Source: Bimuria novae-zelandiae CBS 107.79 (lineage: Eukaryota; Ascomycota; Dothideomycetes; Pleosporales; Didymosphaeriaceae). Taken from it: 64,000 bases of DNA. Position numbers and translations under genes: made by a program. Of this stretch, positions 58,401-64,000 are shown piece by piece. Under the pieces are notes generated by a model. The model was not told where the DNA came from. It did no database searches and saw only the letters and a list, made by a program, of their open reading frames with translations. Numbering within the stretch: the stretch's first letter is position 1; each line of letters begins with the position of its first letter. The DNA is taken from the NCBI GenBank assembly GCA_010015655.1, contig ML976680.1:41890-105889 (forward strand), written 5' to 3'.

Positions 58401-58640
58401 TATAATTTAAAAATTAAGAGCTATAAAATTATATTTACGTATTAAGAAATCTAAGTTCTGTGTTAAAAAGACTAAGTACCTTAAATTTATTATAAAAGTT
58501 AATAAGGACGTAAGCATAGGCCTAAATAAAGTTTAGGTAATTTAAAAATAATAGCTACTAACTTTAGTAAAAAAAGTCTGAAGTTTTATAGGCTTTACGA
58601 ACTTTTATTAAAAATTTATATAAGACTTTTTAAGTAACGT
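55478..58640 (+). mobile_element. Ty3/Gypsy relic, copy B (duplicate of 2,393-5,560)
   Basis: Starts TGGGCTACGCCCAGTTGTTGC, matching TAGGCTACGCCCAATTGTTAC at 2,393, and stays collinear with copy A for about 3.2 kb: gag with zinc-knuckle remnant near 56,960-57,030, then protease and RT near 57,820-58,640. It breaks off at about 58,640 where copy A continues, so it is truncated in RT. Differences from copy A are largely transitions. Here it lacks the palindromic sequence that precedes copy A. Confidence 0.82.
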
Positions 58641-58689
58641 GGTTAATTAGCACACGGGTTATTTTTCTCCACTATTACACCTCCTAACT

Positions 58690-59465
58690 TTAACACGCGA
58701 TTTCTTTATAATAATAAATAATAGCGCAATTAAAAAAAGATAGAATAATCCTAGCTATTAATATAATTTAATTATTTAAGAAGAAAGTATTCGACGCGTA
58801 GCTTAGCTTTATAATATACTATTTCCCTTTCTTTATAGTAGAATAGCGGGTGCGACGCTAGTATAAGAATTATAATTAAATTTATATATTTTAGATATAC
58901 TTATAGAGAGTCTCTTTATTAAGTATATTTTAGACTTAGATAATTAAGGATTTCCTCCCTAACTTAAAGATATAGAAGATATAGCTACCTACATACTCGC
59001 GTCGCGTGGAGCGCGACGCGTTGGCAAGCTCTGGCCGCATCGATTCGTAAAACGCACCCTAGAGCTAAAGACGCGTTTTTCACGTTCCTACGACTTCCAG
59101 AGGGCCCTATGGGAAGACCCGAAGCTTATCAAAGACTGGTTCTGGCTTGTAACAAACAGGAAAGCCAAGTATGGTATATAAGATAGCGACACATGGAACT
59201 TTAACAAAATAGGCTTTATAATAGGCATTATCTGTAGCTATATAGTTATTACTTAATCTAATTAGAAGGGTAAAGGCAACAAAGTGTAGTTAGGTAATTA
59301 AAAATAGATTATAATATTTACTTACGTTAATAAAGAGGGTCGTGATATCCTTTTGTTTTTAGTTATTTAAAGCTTATACTACCTTACTAATTAGTATACT
59401 AAGGGCGGTCTGCTAGTCTCTTAGGTAATTAAACCTATAAAAAATAAGTAAATAAATATTAAGAC
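58690..59465 (+). mobile_element. Pogo-type transposase fragment
   Basis: From 58,990 to 59,160 the sequence is almost free of RIP and reads KTRFSRSYDFQRALWEDPKL, IKDWFWLV and NRKAKYGI. Degraded text DSDTWNFNKIGFIIGII and GNKVQLGN follows to about 59,440. This is the fungal pogo/CENPB-type transposase order: DNA-binding region end, then (Y/W)NFDE-GF, the first catalytic Asp, here changed to N. The C-terminal half is missing. It is not the same element as the one at 12,757. Confidence 0.7.
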
Positions 59466-59473
59466 TAGCTTAG

Positions 59474-59828
59474 TGTTAAGATCCTCAGGGGTTGCTGGTC
59501 CCTAAGGACTAAGGTTGGTTCTCGGGCAAGAGTACTAGTAGGATAGGAGAGGGTTATAGTAATAGCTCGCGCTTGTCACTAGGGCGTTAGTATTAAAGGT
59601 ATATATAGCATAATTAAATTAACAAGATTGCTTATTCAGATCTAAATAATAGATTAATAAACAGGTTAAACACGATAATAGAAGACTATTATCGCATTCC
59701 TATATATACGTGGTCTAGACTATTCGCTGGCGAGCGCTCTCTGCCGAGCGCTCTCTATAGAGCAGTCACGTGACTTAGCGCCATGCGGCGTAGCACGCGA
59801 AATAACTAGTCATTCGTAGCAAATAACA
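59474..59828 (-). repeat. Probable LTR of the minus-strand Gypsy relic
   Basis: 355 bp with TGTTAAG...AATAACA ends (TGTTA/TAACA), near-normal composition inside the AT block, and a tandem GCCGAGCGCTCTCT-type repeat inside. No partner LTR or target duplication could be matched because the other end of the element is missing. It could also be an unrelated solo LTR. Confidence 0.5.
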
Positions 59829-59989
59829 TAAGGGGTTAAGTATAAAACTAGTATAGTCTTCTTAGGATTTTAAATTTTAATATTATTCCTTCCCTTCCTA
59901 AATTTATTCCAAAATTACGTGTTAGGTTTTACCTTCTCTTATATAAGCGTAACTCTACTCTTATATTTATAAGTATAACGTTAGTTACT

Positions 59990-60470
59990 ATGCCTCCTAA
60001 GTCTACTACCTATAAACTCTATTTATATAATAAAATTCTTTAAGCTAATTTTATTACTAAGCACCCTTATTTTAAGTATAAATTTAAAGGTTAAGAGTAT
60101 TATATAATGCCTAAATTAGGTTTAAAGTGTGCTAAGTATATTTGCCTTAGCTACTTATACATTAACATGTCTTAGGCATTATTAGATAAGACACGAGATA
60201 AGTATAGGAAGAAGGTTAAAAAGGATAAAAAATAATTAGCTATAGTTATTTTTTATTTATTAAAAGATAAGAGGATAGTAGCGCAGGCTAAAGAGCGTAC
60301 GCGCAAGAAAACGTTATATCTTACGTTTAATTTAGCTACTAAGGAAGAGGTAGTAAATGCTAAGATGGTTAATTATCCTGCTGCGGATGCCTTGGTTAGC
60401 TATTCGCCTACTATGTAGGCGACATTAGGTTTATTAGACGGAATATCCTTATTACCTCAACCTTCGTCTT
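59990..60470 (+). pseudogene. Antisense accessory ORF of the Gypsy element
   Basis: Starts MPPKSTTYKLYLYNKIL and reads, through a few stops, FITKHPYFKYKFKG, KLGLKCAKYICLSYLYINMS and LLDKTRDKYRKKVKKDKKQL, then PAADALVSYSPTMQATLGLL. It ends near SSQ followed by GTATGT, perhaps a splice donor. It is opposite to the pol strand and lies between integrase and the LTR. I recall similar small MPPKST... ORFs associated with fungal Gypsy elements. The cysteines in the middle suggest a small zinc-binding or DNA-binding protein. Function unknown. Confidence 0.6.
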
Positions 60471-63400
60471 AGGTATGTAGGTTTTATATAAGTTTGTTAT
60501 TTCTTTTCTAATAGTCCTCTAGGGTTTAGTATATTAATTATTATTATATTATAAGTCTTGTTCCTATTAAAGCTTTCTCTTGTTACTCTAGTATAGTAGT
60601 AGTAATTATAGATTTTATTTTACGCCTTCTTTAAGAGTTATTAACAGTTCTTACAAAGTTTAGATTTAGGTTCTTATATATTTTCTAAGTGTAGGCATCC
60701 CTTCTACTTAACTAACTATTCTTATAAAAACTTATTATTTTAGAAGTCTTCTTATTTAACTTCTTTATATCTTAGGAGTATTTTAACTTTAAATTTATTT
60801 TCTTCCTCTAGCTAATAATAGAAGAATATCTTAACTAGTGTCTTAGGGTCTATAGGTTTAAGTTAGTTTATATAAAATACTAAGTGTATTTTCGCGTCTA
60901 GCGATAGTTCTAATTAGTAGTTAACTAGTAATAATTATTTAATAATAAAAAATAGTCTAACCTTAATATAATCTAGTTTCTTATGCTTTTTCTTCTAGGT
61001 TTAAAGGTTTTTTATAAGTAGATATGCTTTATCCCCCTTCTTTAGCTAAGGTGCTATTTTTCTTTTTTAGTTTATATAGGAAATACTTTACTATTAAGCT
61101 TTTTTAAGATTCTCTTAGAGTTGTGCCCCTGTTTTCTTTATAGTTTCTACTATATTTATTACTTCTTATATCCTAATCGCTATAGGAAGTGTTTAATTAA
61201 AGAAATATAAGTGTTTTTTATAGCTTATATAGAATAGTGTAAATCCTGTTACTATTAATATCTTGTTATTATATGCCAGTTATGCTATAGGTAATAAGGA
61301 AATCTAGTTATTTCTCTAGTTATTATAGTAGATGCGTAGGTACGTCTTAATTATTTAGTTCGTACGTTCTGTTTGTCCGTCAGTTTGCGGATAGTATGCT
61401 ATTAATAGTTTTTATTTTGTTTTAATAAGTGCTATTAGCGTTATCTAGTAGTTTAAGGTAAAGAGCTTATTCTTATTACTAATAATTATCTTTAGAATAC
61501 CATAGTGTTATATAAGTTAGTTTAGGATAAGGAATGCGAGTTCCTTAGCTATAGTTATTTTCTAATATAGTAGTAATTTTACGTATTTAGTAAATTAATA
61601 GATAATATTTAGTATTACGTTGTAAGTGATTCCAGTTGCAGGATCTTTTAATTTTAGTAGTTCTATAATAAAGTCTACAGCGATATCTTCCTAGGGTGCA
61701 ATAGGTATTTATATGGCTTATATCTCTTTATACTTGAGATGTGTTACGTGTTTGTTGCGCTGGCAGTCTGCGTATTTGCGGATGTAGGTGGTTACTACTT
61801 TCTTAATTCCTTTAAAGCTGTAGTTCTGCTAGATAAGTTTTATTATTTTTTAGATGCCTAGGTGTCCGTACACTAGGTTATTATAGTATTATTATATAAT
61901 TTCTATTTATAGTTCCTTGGGTACTTCTCTCGTAAGTACAAGGAGTTAATTAAGTTTAGCTATTAGTTCGAAGAAACTATTAAAGTTTTTCTTTAGTATT
62001 ATAAAGTACGTCTTAACTTTTTCTCTTTTATTATTTATTCTGCTAAGAGCGTCCGCTCGTCTGTTTTCTTTACCTAGGGTGTATATAATTTTAAATTTAT
62101 ATTATCTTAGCGTTTTTAACTATCTTGCTTATTATTAGATTAGTTCTTTTATAGTTATAAAGCGTGTAAGATTCTTATAGTATATAAAGATTTTAAGTTT
62201 AGAGTAACTATATGCGTAGATCCGCTAGTGTTTAATAGCTTTTACTATTGCGAGTAGTTCTTTATTATGTACTTTATACTATAATTCTTCTAATATAAAC
62301 TTATATATATAGTATATAACTAGGTGCTATTTACTATTCTTTTCTTACTTCGCGCATGCTCTAACTGCTAAGTCGCTTGCATTAGTTTTAATACGCAAGG
62401 GTTTATTATCTTAGAAGTGTATAAGGACTAGTAGCGTAATATATACTTCTTATAGTATTTAGAATGCTTGCTCGCATTCTTTTATTTAGTTAAAAAGTTT
62501 ATCTTTCTTTGTAAGGTTTATAAGGGGTAGTATAATTTTAAAATAGTCCATAATAAATTGCCTATTAAATCTAATAAATTTAAAGAAAGCTTATACTTTT
62601 TTAAGGTTAGTAGGTAATTTCTACTTCTTTACTTCCTTAATCTTTAAAGGGCTTACTTAGATATCTTTAGTATTAATAACATATCTTAGGAACTCTAGTT
62701 CTATAACATAAAATTTATATTTCTTAAGTTTTAGTTATAGGTTAACACTATTTAGTATTTATAGTACTATTTATACGTATTGCACATAATCCTTCTCCTG
62801 TTTAAAGAATACTAGAATATTGTTAAGGTAAGTAACTATAAATATATTAAGATAGTTTTATAGTACGTTATTAATTATTACTTAAAATATTACTAGTGCG
62901 TTTGTGAGTCTAAAGGACATAACTTAGTACTTAAATAGTTTATATTTAGTTTAAAAGGCTATCGTCCACTTATCACCTACTACTATTTATATAAGGTAGT
63001 ATTTATCTTGTAAGTCAAATTGCGTAAATATCTTAGCTTGTCCTAACCTGTCTTGGGATTCTTGTATGTTTAGTAGTAGGTATCTATTTTTAATTGTTAT
63101 GTTATTTAGCCTTTTATAGTTAATATATAGACGTTGTGTTCTATCCTTCTTTATAATAAATATTAAGGGTAATACTGTTAGTAATTCTAACTTACGTATC
63201 TATTACCTTTTAAGGGCTTTCTTTAGGAATTCGCGTATCTATTAGAGTTCCTTTTTACTCTAGCTATATAGTAGTCTAAAGGGCGGCGTCTTTCCCTCTT
63301 CGAGAATAATGCGGTAATCTTAGTATATATACTTAGGAAGGGCGTTTGCTCCTTTCTTTTTCTAAAATAAATAACTTTATTCTTTATATTTATTAAGGAT

Positions 63401-63690
63401 ATTAAGAGGTGTACTATTCTCTTTATACTTATACTTTATAACCTAGTAGTTCCTACTAGCGTCTACTAAGTTAATTTTATATTTATTAACTTTTAATTAT
63501 AAGACTATGTTGTTTATAGCTCTCTTATCTACTATTATGCTTTATTAATACGTAGGTTTTACTTATAATGCATAGTTACAGCGCTTAAAGGATAGCTTTT
63601 TTTTTCTTAGTTAATTATAGGGTTATGCTTCCTTAGCTAGGATAATCTTAAAATTACATTATAGTTAGCTTTCTTAATTTTATCGAGGGT

Positions 63691-63874
63691 AATCAATTCC
63701 TGGTGTCTATCCCCCGCAGGGCCTGAATCTGCCGTACACGGGCCACATATGAATGGCCAATTAGATGAAAGCGTTCGAAACCTCCAAACCTTGCATCGTG
63801 ATGTCAGCAATTCCCAAAAATCGTCAATTACCAGCTAAAATAAACCTTTTTTAGAAGCTCTACCATCTGCAACT
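63691..63874. promoter_or_regulatory. Promoter of the last gene, right at the repeat border
   Basis: Normal composition sequence of only about 180 bp separates the decayed Gypsy element from the ATG at 63,875. Confidence 0.45.
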
Positions 63875-64000
63875 ATGCCTAAAGGTGCCGTGACGCTGAG
63901 CAATGATGCTGACTTCGTCAGGTACACAAAGTACTCGAAAAAAGCTGGTGTTTTGCCCAATCTGCCAAAGGATCCGCCACCCGACTGGCAACCGCTCAAG
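63875..64000 (+). CDS. Start of an unidentified gene, cut by the window end
   Basis: Open frame MPKGAVTLSNDADFVRYTKY, then SKKAGVLPNLPKDPPPDWQPLK, continuing past position 64,000. The start context (CAACTATGCC) and composition look real. Only 42 residues are visible, too few to name a family. Confidence 0.5.
   Translation, partial: MPKGAVTLSNDADFVRYTKYSKKAGVLPNLPKDPPPDWQPLK

Larger units (their letters stand above)
54621..63690. repeat. Second AT-rich, RIP-degraded transposon block
   Basis: Same features as the first block: high TpA, no intact gene and readable transposon relics with many stops. The first part, 54,621-55,477, holds AT-rich sequence without an assignable element. The other parts are listed separately. 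The block ends sharply at about 63,690, where normal composition returns. Confidence 0.88.
59474..63690 (-). mobile_element. Ty3/Gypsy retrotransposon relic, 5'-truncated
   Basis: Minus strand, read from right to left. RT lies at about 63,500-62,500, RNase H at about 62,450-62,050, and integrase at about 61,990-61,150. The integrase is very clear: YADCQRNKHVTHLKYKE (zinc finger), APQEDIAVDFIIELLKLKDP, DPATGITYNVIL and YYPQTDGQTERTN. A possible 3' LTR lies at 59,474-59,828. The right (5') end stops at about 63,690 without LTR or gag, so the element is truncated. It has many stops. It also carries a plus-strand accessory ORF near its 3' end. Confidence 0.82.

Noticed and set aside
1..64000. Biosynthetic gene cluster, rRNA or tRNA genes
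   Set aside because: Only one isolated oxidoreductase and one transporter occur, with no core synthase, and no tRNA- or rRNA-like sequence was recognised.

Overview
The window looks like a chromosome segment from a filamentous ascomycete (Pezizomycotina, possibly Dothideomycetes). The evidence is genes with short introns of about 46-80 bp (GT...AG, CTNAY-like branch sites), a HET-domain pseudogene, fungal gene families (Ssu1-type sulfite pump, lactose-permease-type MFS transporter), and AT-rich blocks in which old transposons carry the C-to-T/G-to-A decay of repeat-induced point mutation (RIP). No rRNA or tRNA gene was found.

Layout. 1-1,560: a BTB/POZ pseudogene at the edge of a repeat block. 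1,560-21,420: a nested transposon block. It holds two back-to-back palindromes, a Ty3/Gypsy relic, a plus-strand Ty1/Copia relic split by a complete minus-strand Copia element (9,491-17,624, TSD GTATG), a Fot1/pogo-type Tc1-mariner (12,757-14,612), a piggyBac relic and five solo LTRs, each with a 5-bp target duplication. 21,420-52,650: a gene island with a tetraspan membrane protein, an MFS sugar transporter, an inserted hAT element (26,013-29,009, 8-bp TSD), Gpi1 with a small membrane-protein ORF ending 24 bp upstream, a CCCH/FG nucleoporin (Nup42-like), RPAP1, an Ssu1-like transporter, a fungal orphan, an MDR oxidoreductase, an uncharacterised protein, DNA ligase I and eIF1 (SUI1). 52,660-53,830: a HET pseudogene. 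54,620-63,690: a second RIP block with a second copy of the Gypsy relic, a pogo fragment and a minus-strand Gypsy element carrying an antisense accessory ORF. 63,875-64,000: the start of a gene that leaves the window.

The genes are mostly unrelated housekeeping functions: GPI-anchor synthesis, nuclear pore/mRNA export, Pol II assembly, DNA replication and repair, and translation start-site selection. No biosynthetic cluster is seen. Two divergent pairs share short promoters (46,617-48,314 with DNA ligase; RPAP1 with the Ssu1-like gene).

The least explained structure is a degenerate ~45-bp tandem array between the nucleoporin and RPAP1 (about 34,917-37,760). Its monomers have a CATGGAG...TCTCTAAAA-like core and are organised as 91-bp dimers and ~232-bp higher-order units, some led by a TATA-like motif. 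It lies outside the RIP blocks and has no convincing ORF. The second most interesting item is the apparent two-ORF arrangement of the 92-aa membrane protein and gpi1. All exon models were built by eye from splice signals and reading frame.
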